A DNA stretch of 38,403 nt from Thermoanaerobaculia bacterium. Its GTDB lineage: Bacteria; Acidobacteriota; Thermoanaerobaculia; Multivoradales; J023. A model generated the notes under the pieces. It worked only from the letters and a program-made list of their open reading frames with translations, ran no database searches and had not been told where the DNA came from. Position numbers and translations under genes: made by a program. Shown piece after piece: positions 9,509 through 17,601 of the stretch. Numbering within the stretch: the first letter of the stretch is position 1; every line of letters starts with the position of its first letter. Location of the stretch: positions 1 to 38,403 of the forward strand of contig JALCBJ010000061.1 in NCBI GenBank assembly GCA_028066595.1, given 5' to 3'.

Positions 9509-10540
9509 TCAAGCGATGCGGTCCAGCAGATCGGGATCGCTACGAATGGCGTCACGTAGCTCCGTGGGAGACACGGTGGCGGTGCCCATCTTCATCACCA
9601 CGACGCCGCCCGCGTAGTTGGCGAGCGCGGCCGCCTCGAAGGGTACTGCCCCGGCTGCTTGGGCCAGCGCGAAGGTCCCGATTACCGTGTCGCCGGCGCC
9701 GGTGACGTCGGCAACCTGGTCGGTCCCGTGGACCGGCAAATGGCGCCCTCCCGGCTCGCCGCCCGTGAACAAGGACATCCCGGCGCTACCGCGGGTCACC
9801 AGGAGCCACCGCGCGTCCAAACGTTGCAGCAGCTTGCTGCCCGCCGCGTCGAGCAACTCGCGATCGTCGTCTCGAAGAACGCATCCCAGCACCTGCTCTG
9901 CTTCTTCGAGGTTGGGCGTTGCCCCGTCGAGGCCGCGGTAACTGGTGAGCCGGTAGCGACTGTCGCCGAGGATCGGGCGATCGCCCATCAGGCCGCGGAC
10001 CGTCGGTAGCAGCTCGGGGTAGACCGCGCCATATCCGTAATCGGATAGAACAGCACACTCGGCTCCCGCCGCAGCGTTCTGCAGTGCCTCGGCCAGGGCA
10101 CCGTCGAGAGTCTCGTCGCGCTCCAGCGTGTCTTCTACGTCGTAGCGCACCACCTGTTGTTTGATGGCGTGGCGCCCGCCGGCGAGGATCCGGGTCTTGG
10201 TGGGCGTGCGGTAATCGTTCCGCACCAGGATCCCTCGCGTGTCGATATCGCGTTGTCGGAAAATCTGCAGTAGACCGTGGCCGGCCGCGTCGTCGCCCAC
10301 CACGCCGACGGGCAGTGGGCACCCGCCGAGGGCACGTACCGCAGCTACAGCGTTGGCCCCTCCCCCCGGTACCAGCTGCTCGTCCTCGAACCGAAGAATC
10401 AGCACCGGCGCCTCGCGGCTAATCCGTTTCGGCGTGCCATGGACGAAGCGATCGACCACGAGATCCACCGACATGAGAACCCTGCGGTCCAGCATCTGGT
10501 CGACGAGGTGGAGGAGCCGTTCCGGCGTGGGGCGCGTCAT
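9509..10540 (-). CDS. rfaE1: D-glycero-beta-D-manno-heptose-7-phosphate kinase (RfaE domain I, PfkB family)
   Basis: A 343-residue sugar kinase that phosphorylates C1 of heptose 7-phosphate in the ADP-heptose pathway. Family marks are the N-terminal LVVDRFVHGTPKRISREAPV region, a PGGGANAV segment near residue 70, and the C-terminal PfkB signature with the catalytic Asp in DVTGAGDTVIGTFALA. The frame stays open to 11026, but that extension would run through smpB on the other strand and matches nothing. ATG at 10540 gives the normal kinase N-terminus. It is the first gene of rfaE1-rfaE2-waaC, and its promoter must lie in the short gap shared with smpB (10541-10615). Confidence 0.9.
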   Translation of the reverse strand: MTRPTPERLLHLVDQMLDRRVLMSVDLVVDRFVHGTPKRISREAPVLILRFEDEQLVPGGGANAVAAVRALGGCPLPVGVVGDDAAGHGLLQIFRQRDIDTRGILVRNDYRTPTKTRILAGGRHAIKQQVVRYDVEDTLERDETLDGALAEALQNAAAGAECAVLSDYGYGAVYPELLPTVRGLMGDRPILGDSRYRLTSYRGLDGATPNLEEAEQVLGCVLRDDDRELLDAAGSKLLQRLDARWLLVTRGSAGMSLFTGGEPGGRHLPVHGTDQVADVTGAGDTVIGTFALAQAAGAVPFEAAALANYAGGVVVMKMGTATVSPTELRDAIRSDPDLLDRIA

Positions 10541-10615
10541 GTCGCCGTCATGGTAGCGCGAATGGTAGGCTCGCCGGCCGCCTCTCACAGGCGCTAGAAA
10601 CCAGAGAGCAAGGGT

Positions 10616-11110
10616 ATGAGTAGCGACGGTAAAGGCAAGGGAAAAGACTATTTTCGTCAAGTGGCGCGCAATCGGCGTGCGTTCCACGAGTACCACATCC
10701 ACGATCGGGTCGAGGCCGGGCTCGTTCTCACGGGTACGGAAGTCAAGGCGGCGCGCTCTGGCAAGGTGCAGTTGCGCGATGGTTTCGTGCATTTCTCGGC
10801 TGGGGAGGCGTTCCTGCGCGACGTCCACATCGGCCCCTACAGCCATGGAAACCGGGACAACCATGAGCCCATGCGCCCACGCAAGCTCCTTCTCAGACAG
10901 CGGGAGATCGATCGGCTGGCGAGCCGAAGCGATCCCAAGGGCTGGGCTGTCGTACCTCTGTCGATGTACGTCAAGGGCCGGATGATCAAAGTGGAGATCG
11001 GACTGGCTCAGGGAAAGAAGCTTCACGACAAACGGGCCACCGAACGTGAGCGAGAGCTGGACCGGGAGGCGCGGGAAGCCATGAAGACCGCCCGTCGGGG
11101 GTTCGACTAG
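10616..11110 (+). CDS. smpB: SsrA (tmRNA)-binding protein SmpB
   Basis: A 164-residue RNA-binding protein that delivers tmRNA to stalled ribosomes for trans-translation. It shows the family core: NRRAFHEYHIHDRVEAGLVLTGTEVKAARSGKVQLRDGF near the start, then FLRDVHIGPY and the basic C-terminal tail KKLHDKRATEREREL. The tail is slightly extended. The start ATG at 10616 is followed by a Lys/Gly-rich lead. It is divergent from the heptose operon. No tmRNA-like sequence was seen next to it. Confidence 0.95.
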   Translation: MSSDGKGKGKDYFRQVARNRRAFHEYHIHDRVEAGLVLTGTEVKAARSGKVQLRDGFVHFSAGEAFLRDVHIGPYSHGNRDNHEPMRPRKLLLRQREIDRLASRSDPKGWAVVPLSMYVKGRMIKVEIGLAQGKKLHDKRATERERELDREAREAMKTARRGFD

Positions 11111-11157
11111 CCCCGGTCCGGAAGAGCCGTCCGGTAGAATGATCGACTGGATTGCTC

Positions 11158-11784
11158 ATGAACCGGCTCGACACCACGACAGAAGAATTTTCGGCGCTGG
11201 GGCGGGCCTGCGATCTGACCGAAGACGATCGTCGCGGTGCTCTCCTGGTCCACCTGGCTCGACACACTCTGTCCAAAGCTCTCGACCCGAACAACGCACC
11301 ACCCCTCGGGCACGATCTGTCGTCGGAATCGTGGCTCGACGAGCCGGGGGCTGTGTTCATCACCCTGCGCCAGAGCGACGGGAAGCTTCGCGGCTGTATC
11401 GGCAGCATCGAAGCACGCCGCCCTTTGCTCGAGGACCTGCGTCACAACGCGGTGGCGGCTGCGGTACGCGATCCGCGGTTTCCACCGGTAGGCCCCGCCG
11501 AGCTCGGCGAGCTGCGACTGGAAGTCTCGTGCCTGACGAAGCCCGTGCCGATCGTCGCCTGCAGCGAGGCAGAGGCGCTCCAGCAGCTCGTACCGCAGGC
11601 CGACGGCATCATCCTGAGCCATGGCGGCCATCGTGCCACCTTTCTGCCGCAGGTCTGGGCTCAGCTGCCGGAGCCGCGCGACTTCCTCTGCCAACTGAAG
11701 AAGAAGGCTGGGTTGCCGGTGGATTTTTGGGCCGCGGATATCCGGCTGCTGCGCTATCGGGTTCGGAAATGGTGCGAGATCTAG
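11158..11784 (+). CDS. amrA: AMMECR1-domain protein (AmmeMemoRadiSam system protein A type)
   Basis: A 208-residue AMMECR1-family protein. The signature LRGCIGSIE lies at about residues 80-88, and FPPVGPAELGELRLEVSCL and DGIILSHGGHRATFLPQVW are typical of the fold. In many bacteria this protein is encoded with a Memo-family protein and a radical SAM protein. Neither neighbour is present here, so it stands alone after smpB. The biochemical role of the family is unresolved. The frame opens with TTG at 11152, but ATG at 11158 is a more likely start; the ribosome binding site is weak for either. The frame ends within a palindromic AGATCTAGATCT. Confidence 0.85.
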   Translation: MNRLDTTTEEFSALGRACDLTEDDRRGALLVHLARHTLSKALDPNNAPPLGHDLSSESWLDEPGAVFITLRQSDGKLRGCIGSIEARRPLLEDLRHNAVAAAVRDPRFPPVGPAELGELRLEVSCLTKPVPIVACSEAEALQQLVPQADGIILSHGGHRATFLPQVWAQLPEPRDFLCQLKKKAGLPVDFWAADIRLLRYRVRKWCEI

Positions 11785-11969
11785 ATCTCGGACGATTGCC
11801 GTACTGATCTCCTGGCCGCTCGAGATCGCCGAGCTCTGCTCGCATCGGTGACGAAGACCAGGCTCGATCGCTTCGGTGACCAACGTTTGGCCGATCCTCG
11901 GCTCCGAAAGTCTCGGGCCGTGTTCGAGTCGGCGCGGCTCTCGAAACGGCGTTTGTGGATGCGATCAGA

Positions 11970-12434
11970 CTAGTCGTCGACCAAGGAAGGCCAGTGGCCT
12001 TCCGCCCGAGCGATGTTTCCTTCGATGTCCTCTTCCCAGCGTCGCTGGATCTTGCGGCTGTAGTTCAGATAGAGCCTGCCTTCGACGATCTTCCACGCTT
12101 CGGGGTCGATGCCGGCGGTCTTGCCGTGAGCCACGGCCCAGGCGCAGTAGCCGCCGAACTGGGGTGCGTATCGCTCGGGCGCGGCTGCGAAGAGATCGCG
12201 GTGCTCCACGCTCGAGAACCGCCAGGTGGCACCGTTCCAAGCGAAGGTTAGGTCTTTCTGCCCGGCCACCGGAGCACCGTCGGTGAAGTATGAAACAGGG
12301 TCGTATCCTTCGATGGCGACACCGCGACGGGTGGTGTTGACCGAGTCGGCTGCGTGGGCACCGGTCAAGCTCGTGAACACGGCGATGGCAAAGAGAGCCA
12401 GCGCCGACGGTATGTCGAACGTTCTTTGGGTCAT
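11970..12434 (-). CDS. Secreted YHS-domain protein
   Basis: A 154-residue exported protein. It has a signal peptide (about 1-29, LALFAIAVFTSLTGAHA) followed by a YHS-type domain with GYDPVSYF (43-50), FGGYCAWAVAHGKT (93-106) and WKIVEGRLYLNYS (114-126). The family is often linked to metal or heme-type ligands, but the ligand here is unknown. ATG at 12434 is chosen because it gives the signal peptide directly and has CCGGAG upstream. A longer frame to 12575 adds an arginine-rich stretch with no support. It is probably monocistronic and lies downstream of the glycosyltransferase operon, separated by the hairpin at 12468-12494. Confidence 0.85.
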   Translation of the reverse strand: MTQRTFDIPSALALFAIAVFTSLTGAHAADSVNTTRRGVAIEGYDPVSYFTDGAPVAGQKDLTFAWNGATWRFSSVEHRDLFAAAPERYAPQFGGYCAWAVAHGKTAGIDPEAWKIVEGRLYLNYSRKIQRRWEEDIEGNIARAEGHWPSLVDD

Positions 12435-12467
12435 GGCGATCGGTAGCTCCGGAATATCTGAGACAGA

Positions 12468-12494
12468 GAAGGCCGGGACTCCCTCCCGGCCTTC
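12468..12494 (-). terminator. Hairpin after the glycosyltransferase gene
   Basis: A perfect 11-bp stem with arms GAAGGCCGGGA (12468-12478) and TCCCGGCCTTC (12484-12494) and a 5-nt loop. It lies between the end of the three-gene minus operon (12582) and the YHS gene start (12434). No clear T-run follows on the minus strand, so it may be a factor-assisted terminator or a 3' stabilising hairpin. Confidence 0.45.
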
Positions 12495-12581
12495 GTTACT
12501 ACGGAGCCTTCCGCGCATCAGACGTATGGTGGCCGGCTCGTACGTCCGCCGGCTCCACCCACCGTTGAGCAGCAAGGGCTG

Positions 12582-14810
12582 CTAGCCGCTGCTCCGCAGA
12601 TACGCCTCGATTTCCTCTCGGTTTCCGGCAGCATCGGCGGTCTTCATCAGCAGCTGCCGTGCCGGTGCGTTGCCCGGATACTCCGATACCAGCGGCACCA
12701 AGATGCGCTGTGCCCCTCGCGCATTTCCTTCGAAGAACAGTGCAGCACCAGCCAAGACTCTGTAACGGGGATCGGTTTCGCCCAACAGGCTGCGAAGCCG
12801 ATCGGCGGCCGCCCGTGCATCGGCAGCGCTATCGGCCTGAACTGCGAGGAAACCGAGGAGCATGTACGTTTCGGCGTCGGGCGCCAGGTCCGCGGCGCGG
12901 CGCGCGTACGGCAAACCCTCGGCGGCTTGCCCGCGTGCTCCCTCCAGCTGTGCCAAGGTACGCAAGATCTGCGCGTCACCGGGTGTCTGGCGGAGCAACG
13001 ATTCGAGGACCTCGGCCGCCTCGTCGAGATCTCCTCGTGCGACGAGTAGAGTACCGAGCTCACGCAGTGCCAGGACATAGGTGGGTCCGATGGCGACGCT
13101 CCGGCGCAGCGATTCGATGGCCTCTTCGGTTTTTCCCTGCGCCTTCTGTGCTACCGCGAGATGGTAGTGGCCGCGACGCAAGTTCGGGTCCACGTCCACG
13201 GCCCTGCGCAAGGCTTGCTCGGCATCTTTCCAACGCTTCTCGCCGAGGTGGGTCCTCCCGAGGCCGTCCCAAGCGATACCGGATTTCGGATCTTCTTCGG
13301 TCGCCTGGCGAAAAGCCGCTTCGGCTTCGTCGAGGCGGCCCTGCTTGACGAGAGACGAGCCCGTGAAGGTGAGCTCTTCGGCGAAGACATGACTCGGCTC
13401 GTGACGGCGGATATGTGTCAGTCCCCAGATCACGGCCAGTGCGACGAGAAAAACGGCTAGACGGCGCAGGTGTCGCTTCCGAGCGAGGTCCACGAGCTGA
13501 GCCAAGGCCAGTCCTGCGAAGGGTGCTAGGCCTGGAATCAGAGGCAGCCGGTAGCGCATGCCCATGAGCGTGACGATCACCACCGCACCCTGGACCGCCA
13601 CGTACATCACGAGAACCGGCGGCAGCCGGTCGTCTCGGAAAGCGAACGTCGCTCCCAGCGCCGCGAGTGCGAACAGCCAGCCGTAGCCTGGCAACAGGCC
13701 CAGAAGCTTCGATCGTTCTCGGAAGAAGAAATAGCTATGGTTGTCCCGGGGCTCCTCCGCTTGGGTGAGCCAAGCTGCCTTGCTCGCCAGCACGCCGAGA
13801 AGACCCATCGGATCTCGGACCGCGCGGTCCAAAGTCAACTGCGTGTAGAAGCTCTCGAGGCGGCCGATATCGTGAACTCCCTGCCGCTGGGGTGCGGATT
13901 CGAGCAGGTCCCAGTCGCCTCCGACGCGAGCGTTCTGCACTCCGCCGCCTGCCGGATCGTTTCCGATGTAAAGATTGATGGCGCCGAAGCCGCGCAGGAA
14001 GAGGAACTCGCCGACGGAGCTGGAGACCCAGACGACCGCTGGCGCGACGATCGCCGTGCACGCCAGAGCCAGCAACAACGCCGGGACGGCGCGGCGCGGC
14101 CAGGAAGCGGCCGCGAGCCAGCTGGAGACCGGCCCCAACCGTTCGCGGACTCCTTCGTGCTTCCAGGTGAGGAGGAGCAGGAGCCCGGGCAGGAGGACCA
14201 GTGGGGTTGGGCGCACCAGGACCGCAAACCCCAGCACTAGACCGGACACCAAGGCCGCACCCATCGGCCGCTGGCGACCCTGGTCGAACACCAAGAGCAA
14301 CGCCGTCAACCAGAAGAGCAGGAGGCCGTCCTCCCACAGCGCGGTCTCGGCCATCACCAGTGGGCCGTGTACGGCCATCACAAGGCCCGCGAATAGGCCG
14401 GCGAGCCGTCCCCAGAAGCGTCCGGCCAGGAGCGCGACCAATACGCAGGTGCCAGCGCCCAGGGCTGCTTGGAGCCAGCGGACCCCGGCGAGGGACCCAT
14501 CCGTCCAAGACAGGAGCGTCCCGAGGAACAAGGGATACCCTGGTCCGTGGGTGGGAAAGGCGGGCAACGACAGGTCTCCAGTGGCGATCCGGCCCGCCCA
14601 GTCGAGGAACTCCATCGCGTCGAGCTGGGGTGATTGGTAGAGAATCGTCTTCCCGAGGTCGTGAGCCACACCAGCGCGAATCGCGAAAGCGACGAGCCAG
14701 ACCAGGAGCGCGGCGCCGACGCCGAGCGCACCCATCGTCGCTTTGGCCCGCTCGACGGGGGCGGGTGACGGTCGGCCGGAGGGCCGCTTGCGCCGCGACT
14801 TCTTCGCCAT
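12582..14810 (-). CDS. Membrane glycosyltransferase (PMT/ArnT-like) fused to TPR repeats
   Basis: A 742-residue protein. After a basic N-terminus, residues about 25-470 form a multi-pass membrane domain of the GT-C (dolichyl-phosphate-mannose protein mannosyltransferase / ArnT-like) type. It has an acidic first-loop region (SPQLDAMEFLDWA, HGPGYPLFLGTLL) and ETALWEDGLLLFWL further on. Residues about 480-740 are tetratricopeptide repeats (LDEAEAAFRQATEEDPKSGIAWDGLGRTHL and following units). GT-C enzymes use lipid-linked sugars at the outer face of the membrane, so the TPRs probably reach into the periplasm and hold acceptor proteins. It is the last gene of the 17404-12582 unit and starts 14 nt after its neighbour. 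Sugar and acceptor are unknown. Confidence 0.8.
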   Translation of the reverse strand: MAKKSRRKRPSGRPSPAPVERAKATMGALGVGAALLVWLVAFAIRAGVAHDLGKTILYQSPQLDAMEFLDWAGRIATGDLSLPAFPTHGPGYPLFLGTLLSWTDGSLAGVRWLQAALGAGTCVLVALLAGRFWGRLAGLFAGLVMAVHGPLVMAETALWEDGLLLFWLTALLLVFDQGRQRPMGAALVSGLVLGFAVLVRPTPLVLLPGLLLLLTWKHEGVRERLGPVSSWLAAASWPRRAVPALLLALACTAIVAPAVVWVSSSVGEFLFLRGFGAINLYIGNDPAGGGVQNARVGGDWDLLESAPQRQGVHDIGRLESFYTQLTLDRAVRDPMGLLGVLASKAAWLTQAEEPRDNHSYFFFRERSKLLGLLPGYGWLFALAALGATFAFRDDRLPPVLVMYVAVQGAVVIVTLMGMRYRLPLIPGLAPFAGLALAQLVDLARKRHLRRLAVFLVALAVIWGLTHIRRHEPSHVFAEELTFTGSSLVKQGRLDEAEAAFRQATEEDPKSGIAWDGLGRTHLGEKRWKDAEQALRRAVDVDPNLRRGHYHLAVAQKAQGKTEEAIESLRRSVAIGPTYVLALRELGTLLVARGDLDEAAEVLESLLRQTPGDAQILRTLAQLEGARGQAAEGLPYARRAADLAPDAETYMLLGFLAVQADSAADARAAADRLRSLLGETDPRYRVLAGAALFFEGNARGAQRILVPLVSEYPGNAPARQLLMKTADAAGNREEIEAYLRSSG

Positions 14811-14824
14811 GGCGCGGTCCGGGC

Positions 14825-15424
14825 TCAGGGGCGACGCAGAGCGCGCGTCGCCGTGACGGCTTCGGGTAGTACCTCGAGCGAGTCGAGGAGGGTCCAGGTC
14901 TCGACCATCTCCTGTGCCGTGGCCTCGTTCCCCTCACTATCGGTGCGGGTGGCTTTCTCCGGGTCCATGGGCTCCAGCTCGACGCGGGTCCAGCGGGCGT
15001 CCACGACCCGCACTTCGACGGTCAAGGGTCCCTTCTCGGGCAGCGGCCGGCCGGTTTCCGTGACCCAGAAGTTGTACAGAGGTACGTTCACCTTGCCTCC
15101 CGGCGGTACGACGTCCAGGAAGACATGTTTCTCGTAGACCGGAAGTGAATGACCGTTTACCGACACGGCGAATCGCAGACCGGAGATCGGCTGCTCACCC
15201 TGGTTCGTCAGCTCGACACCAAGGCGACAGAGAGTTTCAGCGGATGGATCTTCCGGCTGAATGTCCACCGCTACGAGTGTCAGAGGCGAGGAGGGTTTGT
15301 CCGCCTTTGCCGCCGCAGACTCGTCCGCTGACGAGGCTGTCCCGGAGCCTGCGACAGCTGCCACCAAAGCCAAGCCCATCAAACGGCGGAGCATCGCGCC
15401 GGGCGTTGTAGGGATCGGCTTCAT
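14825..15424 (-). CDS. Small secreted protein with a CARDB/Ig-like segment, unknown function
   Basis: A 199-residue protein with an N-terminal signal peptide (hydrophobic LMGLALVAAVAGSGTASS) and a beta-rich region around residues 48-150. The central part (LCRLGVELTNQGEQPISGLRFAVSVNG) reads like the CARDB-type or Ig-like adhesion modules found in secreted proteins. The start at 15424 lies 9 nt after the upstream stop, which indicates an operon; an internal Met around residue 11 or 16 could also start the protein. I do not recognise a specific family. Because it sits between a guanidino-enzyme-like secreted protein and a membrane glycosyltransferase, it may act in the same envelope process. Confidence 0.7.
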   Translation of the reverse strand: MKPIPTTPGAMLRRLMGLALVAAVAGSGTASSADESAAAKADKPSSPLTLVAVDIQPEDPSAETLCRLGVELTNQGEQPISGLRFAVSVNGHSLPVYEKHVFLDVVPPGGKVNVPLYNFWVTETGRPLPEKGPLTVEVRVVDARWTRVELEPMDPEKATRTDSEGNEATAQEMVETWTLLDSLEVLPEAVTATRALRRP

Positions 15425-15433
15425 CGCGCCACT

Positions 15434-17404
15434 CTAGAAAGCACCCCCCGGGGTGTCAAGAAAGCCGGACGACGGGTCGGTCACCAGTCGCGGGCCGCGG
15501 CGAACGTGTTGGGTCGAGCAGCGGTAGCCGCCATTGCGCACGATGCTCTCCACGAGAGGTGGATGGAGCCGCAACTGCCAGCCAGCATCTTCGAACACCC
15601 GTCTCGCGAGTTCGTCGCCCGGTGCCAGACCGGAGGCGAATCCTTCGGCGACCAAACCAGATGTCGGTCTTTCGACGACGACGTTGTTCCAGGTGACGAG
15701 AAACGGTGCCAGATCTGCTCGGTCTGCCCGGTCCGTCGAGGCGGGGTCGATCCACAGGACCGGTAGTCGTCGGACTTTCCAGCCGATCCGCTGCAGATGC
15801 TCGGCCACCCGTTCGAGGTAGAGATCCAGTCGTCGCGCCGGGCGCGACCGGTGACCGGTCAGCACTGTGGCCCTGGCACGCGCTTGCGGCACTCCATAGA
15901 TCGATAGCCCGGCCAGGTCTTCGGGCTGGGCGGTTTCCACCAGCGAGGAGCCGAGATCGACGTCGGCTACCAGCGCCTCGACACGACCGTTCCCTTGAGG
16001 TAGCAGCGTCAACATCGAGTCCAGATCGATCCCGGCACCGCCTCCCAAATCGTGTAGCTGGGCGGCTCGGGTCGGCGAGGGCAACTCGCTTTCGGGCAGG
16101 CCGTGGACGAAGCGCACCGGGCGGCCTCGTAGCCGCGCGAGCTCCGCCGCCGCGGTCGCCGCGGCTTCGAGGTAGTCGCGACCGACCTCTCCTCCGAATT
16201 CGTCGACCGGGAGACGATCGAGGTCGAGCAGCTCGAGGATCCGTGGCTCCAGGCTGTGCAGCGACACCCACGAGACACCCCCTGCATCAAGGATCTGACC
16301 GTTGTGAAACGGCAACTCGGAGCGGTGCCAGGTGGGCTTCTTCCAACGTTCGTCGAGATCCGTGGGCAGGCCCTGGACCAAGGCCCGCCCCATCCATTCG
16401 TCGGATTCTCGACCTCGCTGCACATGGCCGCGCAATACGACGTGGAGGCCGCCGTCCTCTCTCCGGATCAGGGACAGCGGGTCCCGAGGCCAAGGTGAGT
16501 AGTCGACACCGAGAGTCGGCAGAAAAGCCACCTTCTCCAGAATCGCCGCGCCACGCGGCCGGGAGCTCAGAGCGCTTCGCAGCCGCGAGCTCTGGGTGCG
16601 TCCCGCCAGGACCATTAGATGGCGGCGTGGCGAGGTAGCGTGCAGAGAGGCAAGAAGCTCCGTCGAGGCTGTCACTCCGAGAAATGACGGCAGGGAGAGG
16701 ATGGTTGCTTCGATCGGGCGCAGCTCATCTTCGACCAGGCTTCGCGAGGTCTTCGAAGCGGGCCGGGTGCCGAGTTGCCGGTCGGTGCTTCGGCGTTCAA
16801 TCAGATGCCAGCCCGCGGCGACAGTCTCGAGAGCATCGAAGTCGTCGAGCCCTCGCGCGCCGAGCTGCTCCAGCAGTCGAAACCTGGAGCCCGCAGCCGG
16901 AATGGCATGACGCATCGGTTCCCACGAAACCACGACCCGGCGCCGATAGGCCGCGTCGCTGAAGAATCGGTGGGGGTCGATCTGCAGCATGGCGAGGAGC
17001 AGGTCGATGTCGAGCTCGGTCATCCCTGTGCCTCCCGCCAGAATCCGTGTGGCGCGCCGAGCCGCGATCGACACCGTGTAGTCGAGGAGACGTTCGTCTC
17101 GGGCTTCTTCGAGCCCGCCGTCGCCCAGGCCCGTCGCCCAGGTGCGGTATAGCGCCGGAATGCGTTCGGGTTCGGCCCAAAGTCGCCTCTCCAGTTCCTC
17201 GGGCGCCCAAAGACGTTGCGTCGCCTCGGCGACTCGGGCCGCCAGTTGCGGATCGTTCACGAGCTCACCGCGGCCTTCCACCAGCGCCCGGGCAACGGCC
17301 TCCGATGCCATGTCCGAACCTGGCGGCCCAGCCACTGCGAGGCTCGGGAGCAGAGAAAGGCTCAGGGCCAGGAGTGCTGTCTTCGAGCAGGCCGCCATTA
17401 ACAT
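15434..17404 (-). CDS. Secreted protein with a divergent guanidino-modifying-enzyme (agmatine/arginine deiminase-like) domain
   Basis: A 656-residue protein with a signal peptide (about 1-26) and a helical N-terminal region (to about 230). The C-terminal region resembles the GME/PAD fold. Matching features are PWPRDPLSL at 305-313, with Asp308 where deiminases have the catalytic WxRDxGP Asp, and GGVSWVSL near 375-382. The C-terminal GGYRCSTQH motif places Cys629 where agmatine deiminase has its nucleophile (GGGxxHCxTQ). The expected catalytic His-x-Asp motif reads G458-I-D460, so the His seems lost. The fold assignment is an inference from motif order. It may be a pseudoenzyme or a hydrolase with altered chemistry. 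ATGs at 17404 and 17398 are both usable, and GAGGGA lies just upstream of the first. It leads the minus operon. Confidence 0.6.
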   Translation of the reverse strand: MLMAACSKTALLALSLSLLPSLAVAGPPGSDMASEAVARALVEGRGELVNDPQLAARVAEATQRLWAPEELERRLWAEPERIPALYRTWATGLGDGGLEEARDERLLDYTVSIAARRATRILAGGTGMTELDIDLLLAMLQIDPHRFFSDAAYRRRVVVSWEPMRHAIPAAGSRFRLLEQLGARGLDDFDALETVAAGWHLIERRSTDRQLGTRPASKTSRSLVEDELRPIEATILSLPSFLGVTASTELLASLHATSPRRHLMVLAGRTQSSRLRSALSSRPRGAAILEKVAFLPTLGVDYSPWPRDPLSLIRREDGGLHVVLRGHVQRGRESDEWMGRALVQGLPTDLDERWKKPTWHRSELPFHNGQILDAGGVSWVSLHSLEPRILELLDLDRLPVDEFGGEVGRDYLEAAATAAAELARLRGRPVRFVHGLPESELPSPTRAAQLHDLGGGAGIDLDSMLTLLPQGNGRVEALVADVDLGSSLVETAQPEDLAGLSIYGVPQARARATVLTGHRSRPARRLDLYLERVAEHLQRIGWKVRRLPVLWIDPASTDRADRADLAPFLVTWNNVVVERPTSGLVAEGFASGLAPGDELARRVFEDAGWQLRLHPPLVESIVRNGGYRCSTQHVRRGPRLVTDPSSGFLDTPGGAF

Positions 17405-17601
17405 TCGTCCCTCGACGATGTGGACTGGTCACCGGCGCGCCGGCCGGTGCCCCGACGCCGGGACCATCCTCGGTCAGCGAGCTACAATACCAACGCTCCC
17501 GTCATTCTGGCCGGCTGTGCTCGTCGTCTTTCGCAGCCGACAGTCACGACCCGTATCCGGGTCCGACCTGCGGCCACCGCTTCCGTCTCCAGGAGACACC
17601 C
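17405..17601 (+). promoter_or_regulatory. Divergent promoter region
   Basis: This 197-nt gap separates two divergent genes and should carry both promoters. TACAAT at 17483-17488 is a candidate -10 element for the rightward VWFA gene, but no clear -35 partner is visible. AGGAGA at 17591-17596 is the ribosome binding site that fixes the ATG at 17602. Confidence 0.4.

Noticed and set aside
9498..9512. TTG at 9512 as the start of rfaE2
   Set aside because: ATG at 9497 has GAGGAG correctly spaced and yields the usual family N-terminus.
10541..11026. N-terminal extension of the heptose kinase frame
   Set aside because: It would run antisense through smpB; the family N-terminus starts at 10540.
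11785..11969. Gap between the AMMECR1 gene and the YHS gene as an RNA gene
   Set aside because: It holds short repeated words (TCGGTGAC twice) but no tRNA, tmRNA or stable fold that I could support.
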